Shown here piece by piece: positions 32,479-41,530 of a stretch of 46,730 bases of DNA. The stretch is from NCBI GenBank assembly GCA_009840115.1, contig VXOJ01000008.1, forward strand, positions 62,212 through 108,941, read 5' to 3'. Numbering within the stretch: the first letter of the stretch is position 1; every line of letters begins with the position of its first letter. This DNA comes from Gemmatimonadales bacterium. Its GTDB lineage: Bacteria > Gemmatimonadota > Gemmatimonadetes > Palauibacterales > Palauibacteraceae. A model generated the notes under the pieces. It had not been told where the DNA came from and did not search any database. It worked only from the letters and a program-made list of their open reading frames with translations. A program made the translations under genes and the position numbers.

Positions 32479-34437
32479 TCAGCCCTCCGGCGAGAGCACG
32501 AGCCGGACCGCGCCGCGCGGGCGGTCCGCCGTGTAGAGCGCGAGTTCGAACCGCCCCGCGAGTAGATCGTCGAGGTCGGCGGCGCTCAGCGTCACCGTGC
32601 CCTCGGCCGAGGTGTGGCCCGGGCCGGAGAGACGTCGCACGACGGCGTTCGGCCGCGTCCCGCTCCCGCGGCGCTGGAGCACGATCGCGTGGGCGTCCGC
32701 CGGCCCGAGGCCGGACGTGGAGATGACGTAGCGCAGCGTGCCGCCCGGCAGGTCGAGGCTGAAGCTGCCGTGGAGCCGAGGGGCGGCCGGCCGCCCGGCC
32801 CATCCGCCATCGCCGACGACGCTGAAGCGGAGCGGTTCCGGCGCGCGGCCGTCCACGAGCGGGGGCGTGCGGTGAGGTGCGCGGCGCGGCTCGATCGCCC
32901 GTTCGAGCGCGTACGCGAACGAGACCAGGCGCGCATCGTCGAACGGGCGGCCGATCAGCTCGACGCCGGTCGGCATCCCGGTCCGCGTGAAGCCCGCGGG
33001 CGCGCTGATCGCCGGGAGCCCGCTGTGCGCGGCCAGTTGGCACGTCCCCCCGACCGGCGGCGAGCCGATCCGCGCGGGGTCGCGCCGCAGCGTCGGGTAG
33101 GCGATCGCGTCGAGCCCCTCTTCGTCCATGAACGCCACGATCGCCTCCCGCAGCGCCGCCTGCCGCTCCAGCGCCTCGGCGTAGGCCTCCTCGTCGCGCG
33201 GGCCCGCCTCGCTGCGCCGCCGGAAGGTTCCGTCGAGCTGCTCGTGGTGCAGCCCGAGTTCCACGATTTCCCCGAGCGACGCCACCGGCGCGCCGCCGGG
33301 CGCGGCCAGGTATTCGGCGAGATCCACGGCGAATTCGTGCCCGATCACGCCCGTGTTCGCGAGCAGCGAATCCTGCTCCGGGATCTCGACTTCGACGATC
33401 TCCGCCCCCGCGGCGGCCATCGCGTCGAGGGCGGCACGAACCGCCGCCGTGACCGGAGCTTCCGCGCCCGAATCCGACAGCCACTCCGTCAGGGCTCCGA
33501 TGCGCGCCCCCGCCAGCGACGCCGCGTCGAGCGACGCGCGGAAGCCGGCGGGCTCCCGGCTCTGCATCGCCTCCGTGGCCGGGTCCGCCGCATCCGCGCC
33601 GACCGTCGCGTCGAGGGCGATCGCGAGATCCACGACGGAGCGCGCGAGCGGCCCGCCCGTATCCTGCGTGTGCGAGAGAGGGATGAGCCCGTCGATGCTC
33701 GACAGTCCCTTCGTCGGCCGCAGCCCGACGAGGTTGTGGACCGACGACGGGATGCGGATCGAGCCGCACGTGTCCGACCCCCACCCCACGGCGCCGAAGC
33801 TCGCCGCGACCGCGGCGCCCGTCCCGCCGGACGAACCGCCCGGGTTCCGCGCCGGGTCGTACGGGTTCCGCGTCTGCCCGCCGAGCGAACTGATGCTCGT
33901 GATCCCCGCCGCCAGCTCGTGCATGTTCGTCTTGGCGAGGATGATCGCCCCCGCCTCGCGCAGCTTCCGCACCTGGAAGGCGTCGTCCGGCGGCGTCCAC
34001 CCCGCGAGCGCGACCGTCGACCCCGCCGTGGGCATGTCGAACGTGTCGTAGTTGTCCTTGAGGAGGATGGGGATCCCGTGCAGCGGCCCCCTCACCCGCC
34101 CCGCTGCGCGCTCCGAGTCGAGCCGCCGCGCCTGCTCCCTCGCCGTGGGATGGAGGCGGATGATCGCGTTGAGCATCGGCCCCGCCCGGTCGTACGCCGC
34201 GATCCGGGCCAGGTAGGCATCCACCAGGTCGGCCGAGCTCACCCGGCCCGACTCGAGCGCCGCCTGAAGCTCGGGGATCGACGCCTCCGTCACCTCGAAC
34301 GGCGCCGACCCGGCGGCGTCCGCGGCCTGGGCGGAGAGCCGTGCCGCCGAGGAGGCGCCCCCCGCGAACACGAGACTCCATGCGATGAGGCGGCGGACGA
34401 TGAGGGAACGGGCGACGGGAACGTTAGCGGGTTCCAT
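32479..34437 (-). CDS. Exported amidase-signature enzyme fused to a C-terminal CHRD-like domain
   Basis: A 652-residue protein with a signal peptide (LIAWSLVFAGGASSAARLSA). The amidase-signature core has Lys127 (PILLKDNYD), the cis-Ser region GGSSGG at 200-205 and nucleophile Ser226 in SDTCGSIR, so the Ser-cisSer-Lys triad is complete. Residues about 550-650 are extra: LHGSFSLDLPGGTLRYVIST, then GLGPADAHAIVLQRRG, then LSAADLDDLLAGRFELALYT and PRGAVRLVL, a pattern matching the CHRD domain of chordin and bacterial exported proteins. The family cleaves amides; the export and extra domain suggest an envelope or extracellular substrate. The ATG overlaps the upstream thioesterase by 14 bases. It is the last gene of a three-gene coupled operon. 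Confidence 0.88.
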   Translation of the reverse strand: MEPANVPVARSLIVRRLIAWSLVFAGGASSAARLSAQAADAAGSAPFEVTEASIPELQAALESGRVSSADLVDAYLARIAAYDRAGPMLNAIIRLHPTAREQARRLDSERAAGRVRGPLHGIPILLKDNYDTFDMPTAGSTVALAGWTPPDDAFQVRKLREAGAIILAKTNMHELAAGITSISSLGGQTRNPYDPARNPGGSSGGTGAAVAASFGAVGWGSDTCGSIRIPSSVHNLVGLRPTKGLSSIDGLIPLSHTQDTGGPLARSVVDLAIALDATVGADAADPATEAMQSREPAGFRASLDAASLAGARIGALTEWLSDSGAEAPVTAAVRAALDAMAAAGAEIVEVEIPEQDSLLANTGVIGHEFAVDLAEYLAAPGGAPVASLGEIVELGLHHEQLDGTFRRRSEAGPRDEEAYAEALERQAALREAIVAFMDEEGLDAIAYPTLRRDPARIGSPPVGGTCQLAAHSGLPAISAPAGFTRTGMPTGVELIGRPFDDARLVSFAYALERAIEPRRAPHRTPPLVDGRAPEPLRFSVVGDGGWAGRPAAPRLHGSFSLDLPGGTLRYVISTSGLGPADAHAIVLQRRGSGTRPNAVVRRLSGPGHTSAEGTVTLSAADLDDLLAGRFELALYTADRPRGAVRLVLSPEG

Positions 34438-34894
34438 GTGCCGGGTGCCTTTCTCCGATGGCCACGAACGTCCCCGAGCAGGTGGCCGTGCACTCGCCTC
34501 CGGAAAGCAGTTCGGCTTCGACCACGACCTTGCGCTCACCCGCCTCGGCGATCCGCGCCCGGAGCTGCACCGGCGCGTCGGAGGGTGTCGGCTTCCGGAG
34601 CCGGACCGTGTATTCGGCCGTCACCGTGACGGGTGGATGGTCCAGGCCGCGCGTACGCATGAAGTAGTGCGCGGCGCACCAGTTGCACTGGCAGTCGAGC
34701 AGCGTCCCGATGATCCCTCCGTTGAGGATTCCCGGGAACGATCGATGATTCGGCCCGGGCGTCCATTCGGCCACCACCTCGTGGCCCTCGTCCGCCGCGG
34801 GGAAGCTGCACAGCCGGAGTCCCTCCGGATTCGCCGGGCCGCAGCCGAAACAGATCGACTCGGGCGCGTACCTCTGCTGCAGCGCCTCGCTCAC
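34424..34894 (-). CDS. PaaI-type hotdog-fold thioesterase
   Basis: A 156-residue hotdog protein. The sequence CFGCGPANPEGLRL is typical of this branch, with NHRSFPGILNGGIIGTLLDC carrying the central helix and the conserved Gly-Gly, then VTAEYTVRLRKPTPSD. Such enzymes hydrolyse acyl-CoA thioesters. The start overlaps the stop of the acyl-CoA ligase gene (ATGA), and its own end overlaps the amidase start, so all three are coupled. A role in recycling CoA from products of the neighbouring ligase is an inference. Four Cys lie in the first half (CFGC, CQCNWC) and could be structural. Confidence 0.85.
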   Translation of the reverse strand: MSEALQQRYAPESICFGCGPANPEGLRLCSFPAADEGHEVVAEWTPGPNHRSFPGILNGGIIGTLLDCQCNWCAAHYFMRTRGLDHPPVTVTAEYTVRLRKPTPSDAPVQLRARIAEAGERKVVVEAELLSGGECTATCSGTFVAIGERHPAHGTR

Positions 34895-36468
34895 CGCGCC
34901 GCGGCCCGCTCGCGCTCCACCAGGAACCGCCGCAGGATCTTGCCCGACGCCGACTTCGGGATCTCATCGAGGAACTCCACGGCGCGGATCTTCTTCTGCG
35001 GAGCCACGCGCTCGGCCACGTACCGCATGATCTCGTCGCCGCTCACATCTCCCGCCCGCACGACGCACGCCTTCGGGATCTCTCCGGCTTCCTCATCCGC
35101 CACCGGAATGACGGCGACGTCGGCCACGGCCGGATGGGAGAGGAGGAGGTCCTCGAGCTCGGCCGGAGCTACCTGGTAGCCCTTGTACTTGATGAGTTCC
35201 TTGGCCCGGTCGACGATCGTCACATACCCGTCTTCGTCCGCGCGCCCCACGTCCCCGGTGTGCAGCCAGCCCTCGGCATCGACCGTGTCCGCGGTCGCCA
35301 CGGGGTTCCCGAGATATCCCTTCATCACCTGCGGGCCGCGGATCCATACCTCCCCTTCCCCGCCGGGTCCGAGCGCTTCTCCGGAATCGAGATCGACGAT
35401 CATCATCTCCGTGCTCGGGATCGTCGGTCCAATCGTCCCGATCTTGTCCACATCGACGTTCTCCCCGAAGCAGACGTGCGTCACCGGACTCGCCTCGGTG
35501 AGGCCGTAGCCCTGAAAGACGCGGCACCCGATCCGGTCCTGGCAGGCGAGGGCGATTTCCTCTCCGAGCGGTGCCGCCCCGGACATGATCCAGTTCACGG
35601 ACGAGAGGTCGTAGCCGTCGACCGCAGGGTGCTTGGCGAGGCCGAGCAAGATCGGCGGAACGAGGTAGAGACACGTCGCCCGGTACTGCTGAATCGCCCC
35701 GAGGAACTCCTCGAGATCGAAGCGGGGCATGGTGACGACCGTGGCGCCCGCTCGCAGGGCGCCGCTCATGACGACGACCATCCCGTAGATGTGGAAGAAG
35801 GGGAGGACGGCGAGCACGACGTCGTCGGCGTCCACGAGGCCGACGGCGCTGAACTGTTCGATGTTCGCGACGAGGTTCCGGTGCGTGAGCATCACGCCCT
35901 TGGAAACGCCTGTCGTGCCGCTCGAATACTGGAGCGTGAGCAGATCCTCGGCGGGATGGAGGATGCCCGCCGGTTCCGCATCCGTCCTCATCCCGTCCGC
36001 GATGAGGTCGGCGAAGGCGGTGGCGCCCTCGGCCTCGCCGAAGACGAAGATCTCTTCGATGCCTGTTCGCGCCGCGACCGCCCGCGCCCGTTCGAGAAGC
36101 GGCGGCACGGTGATGAACCAGCGGGCGCCGGAGTCGTTCAACTGGGAGACGAGTTCGTCGTCGGTACTGAGAGGGTTCAGCGTCGTGCTGCAGCCGCCGG
36201 CCATGCCGGCCGCGAGGAAGGCCGTCGCGTACTCGGGCACGTTCGGGCTGCAGATGGCGACCACGCCTCCCCGCTCCAGTCCGCGGGCCGCGAGGCCCCG
36301 CGCGGCGGCGCGCGCCTGGTCCCGGAGTTGCCCGTAGGTCACCACGCGGCCGCTCGATCCTTCGATGAACGCGGGTTTGTCCCGGCGATCCCCGAGGGAA
36401 CCCAGGAGATAATCGGAGAACGACTGCTCCGGGACGGAGATCGGGGGGTGGGGGCTCTGGAAAATCAT
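34891..36468 (-). CDS. AMP-dependent acyl-CoA ligase (4-coumarate-CoA ligase-like)
   Basis: A 525-residue member of the adenylate-forming superfamily, activating a carboxylic acid with ATP and joining it to CoA. It has the P-loop-like LQYSSGTTGVSKG (179-191), GYGLTEASP, the hinge-region HTGDVGRADEDGYV with catalytic Asp, and the C-terminal Lys510 in KSASGKILRR. Overall order resembles 4-coumarate and aryl/long-chain acyl-CoA ligases. ATG 36468 is chosen as it fits the family N-terminus; the frame continues to 36657 into the divergent SURF1 gene. First gene of the coupled ligase-thioesterase-amidase operon. Acid specificity is unknown. Confidence 0.92.
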   Translation of the reverse strand: MIFQSPHPPISVPEQSFSDYLLGSLGDRRDKPAFIEGSSGRVVTYGQLRDQARAAARGLAARGLERGGVVAICSPNVPEYATAFLAAGMAGGCSTTLNPLSTDDELVSQLNDSGARWFITVPPLLERARAVAARTGIEEIFVFGEAEGATAFADLIADGMRTDAEPAGILHPAEDLLTLQYSSGTTGVSKGVMLTHRNLVANIEQFSAVGLVDADDVVLAVLPFFHIYGMVVVMSGALRAGATVVTMPRFDLEEFLGAIQQYRATCLYLVPPILLGLAKHPAVDGYDLSSVNWIMSGAAPLGEEIALACQDRIGCRVFQGYGLTEASPVTHVCFGENVDVDKIGTIGPTIPSTEMMIVDLDSGEALGPGGEGEVWIRGPQVMKGYLGNPVATADTVDAEGWLHTGDVGRADEDGYVTIVDRAKELIKYKGYQVAPAELEDLLLSHPAVADVAVIPVADEEAGEIPKACVVRAGDVSGDEIMRYVAERVAPQKKIRAVEFLDEIPKSASGKILRRFLVERERAAAR

Positions 36469-36564
36469 CGCGGGAAGATCGGCGAACCGGTGGCGGTGCG
36501 GCAAGGTGGCCGCGAACCCGCCTGCGGCTGCGTTCGCCACCCCGACCGGATAGACTCGTGTGCC

Positions 36565-37332
36565 GTGACCATCAACCGAAGGATCCTGCTGTGCGCCGTG
36601 GCCCTCGCCCTGGGGGCGCTCTTCATCCGCCTCGGGTTCTGGCAACTCGACCGGCATGGCGAACGAAGCGCCGGGGTGCGCGCCCGCGCCGAGCGCGCCG
36701 ACGCCCCGCGGCTCCAGTGGATGAGCCCCGGCGACGTGCCTCCCGATACGGCGGGCCTCATCGGCCGCCGCGCGCGGCTCGCCGGCCGGTGGGACCGGGC
36801 CGGCGAGGTCATCCTCCGGAGCCGCACCCTGGACGGGCGGGCGGGCGCGGAAGTGCTGACCCCCTTCCTCGTCGGCGGCGACGCCGGGCAGGTCGTGATG
36901 GTCCTGCGCGGCTGGCTGCCCGCGCCCGACGGCCTCCGCCCCGACCTCGCGTCGGGCTGGACGGAACCCCCCGGCGACGCGCGAGCCTCGGCTGCGGTCG
37001 AGGGAGTTCTCGTGTCCTCGCGGGACGGACGCGGCGGACAGCCCCTACAGACCGAGATCGCTGGCGCGCAACACCTCGCCATCGCGGGGCTCGACCTGGC
37101 CCTGATCCGCGAACAGACGGCGCTTGAACCCACGCCCCATGTCCTGCGGGCCGACGATCCTCCCCTGGGTGGCGCCCTGCGGCCCGCCCGCGCGCTCGAG
37201 ACCGACAGCGGCCCGCACCTGTCCTACGCGATCCAGTGGTTCGCGTTCGCCGTCATCGGGCTGGGCGGAACCGCGATCCTGCTCCGCTCCTCAGGCGACC
37301 GGACGTCCCCATCCGAAAGGAAGCGACCGTGA
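36565..37332 (+). CDS. SURF1 family cytochrome oxidase assembly protein
   Basis: A 255-residue membrane protein with the SURF1 layout: an N-terminal helix (ILLCAVALALGALFI), then FWQLDRHGER, a periplasmic domain with ARLAGRWDRAGEVIL, RAGAEVLTPF and LRGWLPAPDG, and a C-terminal helix preceded by HLSYAIQWFAFAVIG. SURF1 helps insert haem a in cytochrome c oxidase assembly. No cox, ctaA or ctaB gene is adjacent. The start is GTG 36565, 96 bases from the divergent acyl-CoA ligase start. The stop overlaps the start of the next small gene (GTGA). Confidence 0.9.
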   Translation: MTINRRILLCAVALALGALFIRLGFWQLDRHGERSAGVRARAERADAPRLQWMSPGDVPPDTAGLIGRRARLAGRWDRAGEVILRSRTLDGRAGAEVLTPFLVGGDAGQVVMVLRGWLPAPDGLRPDLASGWTEPPGDARASAAVEGVLVSSRDGRGGQPLQTEIAGAQHLAIAGLDLALIREQTALEPTPHVLRADDPPLGGALRPARALETDSGPHLSYAIQWFAFAVIGLGGTAILLRSSGDRTSPSERKRP

Positions 37333-37625
37333 GCCATCGAAAGTTCTCCGACCGCCGGGGGAATCGCTGGGAGGTGCGCGTCGCCTCGCGATCCGAGTGG
37401 CGGTTCGAGCCGCTGCCGGGAAACCCGGGCACGCCGCACCGCGTACGTCCTCCCCTCTACGCGGGGGACGACCCGTTCGAACTCAGCGAGCAGGAACTCC
37501 AGTCCATACTCGGCGCCGCGACGCCGGAGGCGAGGACCGACCGCGGCACTCCGCGCGCCTCGCCCTTCGGGGAAGCCCACGAGCCGCGCAAAAGGAAATC
37601 ACCCTTCCTCGACGACCATGACTGA
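37329..37625 (+). CDS. Small basic protein coupled to SURF1, unknown function
   Basis: A 98-residue protein starting SHRKFSDRRGNRWEVRV, with FELSEQELQSILG in the middle and a charged C-terminus ending PFLDDHD. It has no signal peptide or membrane helix. The GTG start overlaps the SURF1 stop (GTGA), with GGAAAGGAAG just upstream, so translation is coupled. The W-E-V-R-V strand followed by SRSEWRFEPL suggests a small beta-fold. I recognise no family. The position suggests a role near oxidase assembly, or simple co-transcription. Confidence 0.7.
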   Translation: MSHRKFSDRRGNRWEVRVASRSEWRFEPLPGNPGTPHRVRPPLYAGDDPFELSEQELQSILGAATPEARTDRGTPRASPFGEAHEPRKRKSPFLDDHD

Positions 37626-37654
37626 ACCACCGACCAACCCACAGGAGACACGCG

Positions 37655-38419
37655 ATGTCTGACACGCCGCTCGGCCGCTTCTGCTGGTACGAGCTTCTCA
37701 CCACGGACCTCGATGGCGCGCAGGATTTCTACCGGCGGATCGTCGGCTGGGAGACCGGCGCCTGGCAGGGCGAAGGCCCGGAGTACATCACCTGGAACAA
37801 CAACGGCACTCCCATCGGCGGCGTGATGCAGTTACCGGCCGACGCCCTCGCGGGCGGAGCCCCGGCTCACTGGATGCCCTACCTGTCGACGCCGGACGTG
37901 GACGCGACGGTGGCGCAGGCAGAGCGGCTGGGGGGCGGCGTGATCCACCGCATGGAGATCCCCGAAGTCGGACAACTCGCGGTCCTCAGGGATCCCGGCG
38001 GCGCGGTGTTCACGGCGTACCAGCCTTCCGGCGACACGCCCGGGCACGACGGCGCGCCCGCCCTCGGAGAGTTCTCCTGGCACGAGTTGATCGCCGGAGA
38101 CCTCGACGCGGCCTGGTCGTTCTACGCCGACCTGTTCGGGTGGGAGAAGACGACGGCGATGGACATGGGCGAGGCCGGCGTCTACCAGATGTACGGGCGC
38201 GACGGCAAGGAGCTGGGCGGCATGATGAACCGGAGCGACGACATGCCGCCGCCGTGCTGGGGGCTCTACATCCTCGTGTCCGACGTTCACGCCTCGGCCG
38301 AACTGGTGAAGGAGCTGGGCGGATCGGTCGTCATCGGGCCGATGGAAGTCCCCGGCGGCGAGTTCATCCTGCAGGGCATCGACCCCCAGGGCGCCGCTTT
38401 CTCCCTGCACAGCAGGTAG
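37655..38419 (+). CDS. Double-domain VOC (glyoxalase/bleomycin-resistance fold) protein
   Basis: A 254-residue protein of two VOC modules. The first opens FCWYELLTTDLDGAQDFYRR and ends VLRDPGGAVFTAYQ; the second opens FSWHELIAGDLDAAWSFYAD and ends LQGIDPQGAAFSLH. Each shows the W(Y/H)EL start and a terminal acidic or hydrophobic metal-site strand, but the expected His/Glu ligands are only partly preserved. Such proteins include dioxygenases, lyases and antibiotic-binding proteins; most close relatives are unnamed. CAGGAG lies ten bases before the ATG. It is convergent with the FloA group across 22 bases. Confidence 0.88.
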   Translation: MSDTPLGRFCWYELLTTDLDGAQDFYRRIVGWETGAWQGEGPEYITWNNNGTPIGGVMQLPADALAGGAPAHWMPYLSTPDVDATVAQAERLGGGVIHRMEIPEVGQLAVLRDPGGAVFTAYQPSGDTPGHDGAPALGEFSWHELIAGDLDAAWSFYADLFGWEKTTAMDMGEAGVYQMYGRDGKELGGMMNRSDDMPPPCWGLYILVSDVHASAELVKELGGSVVIGPMEVPGGEFILQGIDPQGAAFSLHSR

Positions 38420-38441
38420 GCCGAGCGGGCCTCGGTCCGGC

Positions 38442-39059
38442 TTAGACGTCCCGGTCGTCGGACAGACCCGGCGGCCGGCCCAGGATTTCGGAGAGGATGA
38501 CGGCGCGGGCGAGCGAGGGGTAGCGCTCGAGGCGTTCCAGCGGACCGCCCTGTCGGGTCGAGGCACGTCGGCTTGCCGCGACGGATCCCTGCGGTTCAGG
38601 GAACGCTCTCGCCGCCGCGAGCCCGGGCGGCGGTCGCCGCCGGCTTTCGCGCACCGGAGGAGCAGGGGCCGGTGCGCTCGCCACCGGTCGCGGAGCGGGT
38701 GCCGGAGCCGGCCGGATGAACGGAGGAGGCTCCGGGGCCTCCTCCGGGTCCACATGACCCACCATGCTGCCCGGCCGGCCCTCCTCCGCGGCCTGCTGCA
38801 TCTGCTGCTCAAGCTGGCGGCCCATGTCGCGCAACTGGTCGCGCAGCGTCGGACGCCGTGCCGGAGGCGGCGCTTCTCCTCCAGCGGCGCCGACAACCTC
38901 AACGGGCGACGGCTCGACCTCGAACTCGGGGGCCTCCCCGGCCTGCTCGAGCGCCTGTTCCTGCCGCTGCCGGTTCCTCTTCATCGCGGCGCCGATGCTG
39001 CGCACCCAGAGGAAGATCATCAGCAGGATGAGGGGCAGTGCCCCCTCGAGATCCGGCAT
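38442..39059 (-). CDS. Membrane-anchored Pro-rich protein, third gene of the NfeD-FloA operon
   Basis: A 205-residue protein with one N-terminal membrane helix (LPLILLMIFLWVRSIG), a basic helix with coiled-coil character (RNRQRQEQALEQAGE, then LRDQLRDMGRQLEQQMQQAA), a long Pro/Ala-rich spacer, and a conserved-looking C-terminal motif LERYPSLARAVILSEILGRP. Its start overlaps the floA stop by one base (TGATG). No known family. The gene order and membrane anchor suggest it works with the flotillin-like protein; that is inference. The C-terminal helix could be a docking motif. Confidence 0.78.
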   Translation of the reverse strand: MPDLEGALPLILLMIFLWVRSIGAAMKRNRQRQEQALEQAGEAPEFEVEPSPVEVVGAAGGEAPPPARRPTLRDQLRDMGRQLEQQMQQAAEEGRPGSMVGHVDPEEAPEPPPFIRPAPAPAPRPVASAPAPAPPVRESRRRPPPGLAAARAFPEPQGSVAASRRASTRQGGPLERLERYPSLARAVILSEILGRPPGLSDDRDV

Positions 39060-40045
39060 CAGGCGTCCTTGTCGCCTTCCGGCGGCTTCGCGATGGACCG
39101 GCGCATCTGCGTATCGCTCTGGATGTTGCGGTACTTCATGTAGTCCATGATCCCGAGGTTGCCCTCACGGAACGCCTCGGCCATCGCGAGGGGGACCTCC
39201 GCCTCCGCCTTCACGACCTCGGCCTGCATCTGCTCGACGAGCGCCCGGTTCTCCTGCTCCGAGGCGACCGCCATGGCCCGCCGTTCCTCGGCCTTCGCCT
39301 GCGCGATCCGCTTGTCCGCTTCCGCCTGGTCCGTCTGCAGTTCCGCGCCGATGTTCTTCCCCACGTCGACGTCGGCGATGTCGATGGAGAGGATCTCGAA
39401 CGCGGTCCCGGAGTCGAGCCCCTTCGCGAGCACGGTCTTCGAGATGTTGTCCGGGTTCTCGAGTACGGCCTTGTGGGACGAGGCCGACCCGATCGTGGAC
39501 ACGATCCCTTCGCCGACGCGCGCGAGGATCGTCTCCTCCCCCGCCCCGCCGACGAGGCGGTTGATGTTGGCCCGCACCGTCACGCGCGCCGTCGCGATGA
39601 GCTGGATCCCGTCCTTCGCCATGGCGGCGACCTTCGGCGTCTGGATGACGCGCGGGTTGACGGAGACCTGTACTGCGTCGAGCACGTCCCGCCCCGCGAG
39701 GTCGATGGCGGCCGCCTGCCGGAACGGCAGTTCGATCTGCGCCTTGTCCGCCGAGATGAGCGCGTTCACCACCCTCTCAACGTCGCCGCCCGCGAGGAAG
39801 TGCGACTCGAGTTCGTTCGTATGGAGCGGCAGACCCGCCTTGTAGGAACTGATGAGGGGATAGACGATCCGCGGCGGAGGGATCTTCCGCAGGCGCATCC
39901 CCACCAGGCTGCCGAGGCCCACCCGGACCCCCGACGCGATCGCCGTGACCCAGAGCCGGATCGGCACGATCCACGACAGAATGAGAAGGCCGAGCGCGAC
40001 GGCGATGAGGAGGATGATGCCGCTGCCGGCAAGATCTTGCAGCAT
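39059..40045 (-). CDS. floA: Flotillin-like protein FloA (UPF0365 family)
   Basis: A 328-residue SPFH-type scaffold protein. It begins with a membrane hairpin region ([20 protein letters not shown]) and continues with [59 protein letters not shown] and the Glu/Ala-rich coiled coil [20 protein letters not shown]. These are the features of FloA, which organises functional membrane microdomains with NfeD in Bacillus. Length matches the usual 330. It follows the nfeD-type gene by two bases and overlaps the next gene by one, making a tight three-gene operon. Confidence 0.95.
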   Translation of the reverse strand: MLQDLAGSGIILLIAVALGLLILSWIVPIRLWVTAIASGVRVGLGSLVGMRLRKIPPPRIVYPLISSYKAGLPLHTNELESHFLAGGDVERVVNALISADKAQIELPFRQAAAIDLAGRDVLDAVQVSVNPRVIQTPKVAAMAKDGIQLIATARVTVRANINRLVGGAGEETILARVGEGIVSTIGSASSHKAVLENPDNISKTVLAKGLDSGTAFEILSIDIADVDVGKNIGAELQTDQAEADKRIAQAKAEERRAMAVASEQENRALVEQMQAEVVKAEAEVPLAMAEAFREGNLGIMDYMKYRNIQSDTQMRRSIAKPPEGDKDA

Positions 40046-40047
40046 AT

Positions 40048-41469
40048 TCAGACCTCGTTCCTTTGTTCGGATTCGGGAGACTGTTTGGCGCGGCGCACGA
40101 GAACCCGCCCGCTCGCGACTTCGAGTACGCGTATCGGGGTCCCGGTCTCCAGCCAGGGACCCTCGGTCACGACATGGATGCGCTCATCGTTGATGATCGC
40201 GACCCCCGTGGGACGCAGGTCGGTCGACGTGACGCCGAGTGCGCCGACCAGGTCCTCGCGCGGAGGCACGGAGAGGTATCCCGTCTCGCGGCTCGTCGAG
40301 TCGCGGAGGAAGAGTCCGGAGAATCGGTTGCTGCGGGGCAGGTGCCGCACGAGCGCCCACGTCGCGACCCCTACGAGAATGATCGAGAGCGAGACGAGCC
40401 CCGCCGCGTTGAACACCTGGTCGAAGGTCGGCACCTGGCCGACCATGCCCATGACGGCCGCCCCGAGGATCGCCGCCGTGCCCAGGATTCCGGCGACGCC
40501 GAAGCCGGGGATGACGAGGACTTCGAGCGCGATGAGCACGGCCCCGGCGCCGAAGAGGAGGATCTCCTCGATGCCGGCGAGGTGGACGAGGTGGTGCGCG
40601 CCGAAGAAAGCGGCCAGCGAAGCGAGTCCCACCGCGCCCGCCACGCCGAAGCTCGGCGTCCGCACCTCCACGATGAGTCCGAGGAAGCCGAGGCTCAGGA
40701 GGAGAGGCGCGACCGCCGGGTTCGTCAGGAAGCGGACGATCGCCTCCGCCCAGTTGGGCTGGACTTCCCGCACCGGGGCGGCCGGAAGCCGCATGACCTC
40801 CAGGAGTTCGATGAGATCCCGCACTTCGGCGTCCGCGACTCCGATCGCCGTGGCCTCGTCCGTCGTGAGGGTGAGCAGCCGTCCGGCTTCGCTCACGCCG
40901 GGGACCTCGATGCTCTCGTCGACCATCGCCTCCGCGATCAGCGGATCGAGCCCGCGTTCCTCGGCCAGCGCCCGAAACTCCGAGCGCATCGCGCTCACCA
41001 TCTTCTCCGGGGCCTTCTCCCCCTCGCCCGTGACGGGCGTCGCCGCGCCGATCGTGGAACCCGGGCGCATGTAGATCCGGTCCGTCGCGAGCGCGATCAT
41101 CGCGCCCGCCGAGAGGGCGCGGCGGTTCACGTAGGCGTAGGTCGGGACCTCGGCGTCGCGCAGGTCGTCGATGATCTTCCACGCCGCGTCGACCCGGCCG
41201 CCGGGGGTGTCGAGTTCGATGATCACGGCGGGCGCCCCGGACTCCGCGGCTTCCGAGAGCGCGCGAGCCACGAACGGAGCCACGCCGAGTTCGATCGTGC
41301 CGGAGATGGGCACCCGAACGACCGTCGCTCCGGACTGCGCGACCGGAACCGATGGCGCGAAGACGGCGCCGAGTGCCGGCGGCACGGGCCCGTCCGACAC
41401 GGACGCCGCCACGACCGCCAGCCCGAGGGCGAGCACGGGCGCCGGCAGCCCCGTCATGCCTGGTTTCAT
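40048..41469 (-). CDS. NfeD family membrane-bound serine protease (long form)
   Basis: A 473-residue protein. After a signal peptide, residues about 48-215 form a ClpP-like protease ([34 protein letters not shown]) with nucleophile Ser120 in [11 protein letters not shown] and candidate base Lys152 or Lys156 ([11 protein letters not shown]), an S49-type Ser-Lys dyad. Four to five membrane helices follow (about 250-375), then a soluble OB-fold NfeD domain ([20 protein letters not shown] to the end). This long form pairs with FloA/SPFH proteins in membrane quality control. ATG 41469 is chosen for the AAGGGA six bases upstream; alternatives at 41484 and 41493 lack a good site. Confidence 0.93.
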   Translation of the reverse strand: MKPGMTGLPAPVLALGLAVVAASVSDGPVPPALGAVFAPSVPVAQSGATVVRVPISGTIELGVAPFVARALSEAAESGAPAVIIELDTPGGRVDAAWKIIDDLRDAEVPTYAYVNRRALSAGAMIALATDRIYMRPGSTIGAATPVTGEGEKAPEKMVSAMRSEFRALAEERGLDPLIAEAMVDESIEVPGVSEAGRLLTLTTDEATAIGVADAEVRDLIELLEVMRLPAAPVREVQPNWAEAIVRFLTNPAVAPLLLSLGFLGLIVEVRTPSFGVAGAVGLASLAAFFGAHHLVHLAGIEEILLFGAGAVLIALEVLVIPGFGVAGILGTAAILGAAVMGMVGQVPTFDQVFNAAGLVSLSIILVGVATWALVRHLPRSNRFSGLFLRDSTSRETGYLSVPPREDLVGALGVTSTDLRPTGVAIINDERIHVVTEGPWLETGTPIRVLEVASGRVLVRRAKQSPESEQRNEV

Positions 41470-41530
41470 TCCCGGTCCCTTCATTCGTCGCATGGGCCGC
41501 AATCTAACCGTGCCGTGGGTCCGCCGCCCG

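Noticed and set aside
39038..41074. A 678-codon plus-strand frame over floA and nfeD
   Set aside because: Antisense shadow of two well-supported genes; no domain, signal or ribosome binding site.
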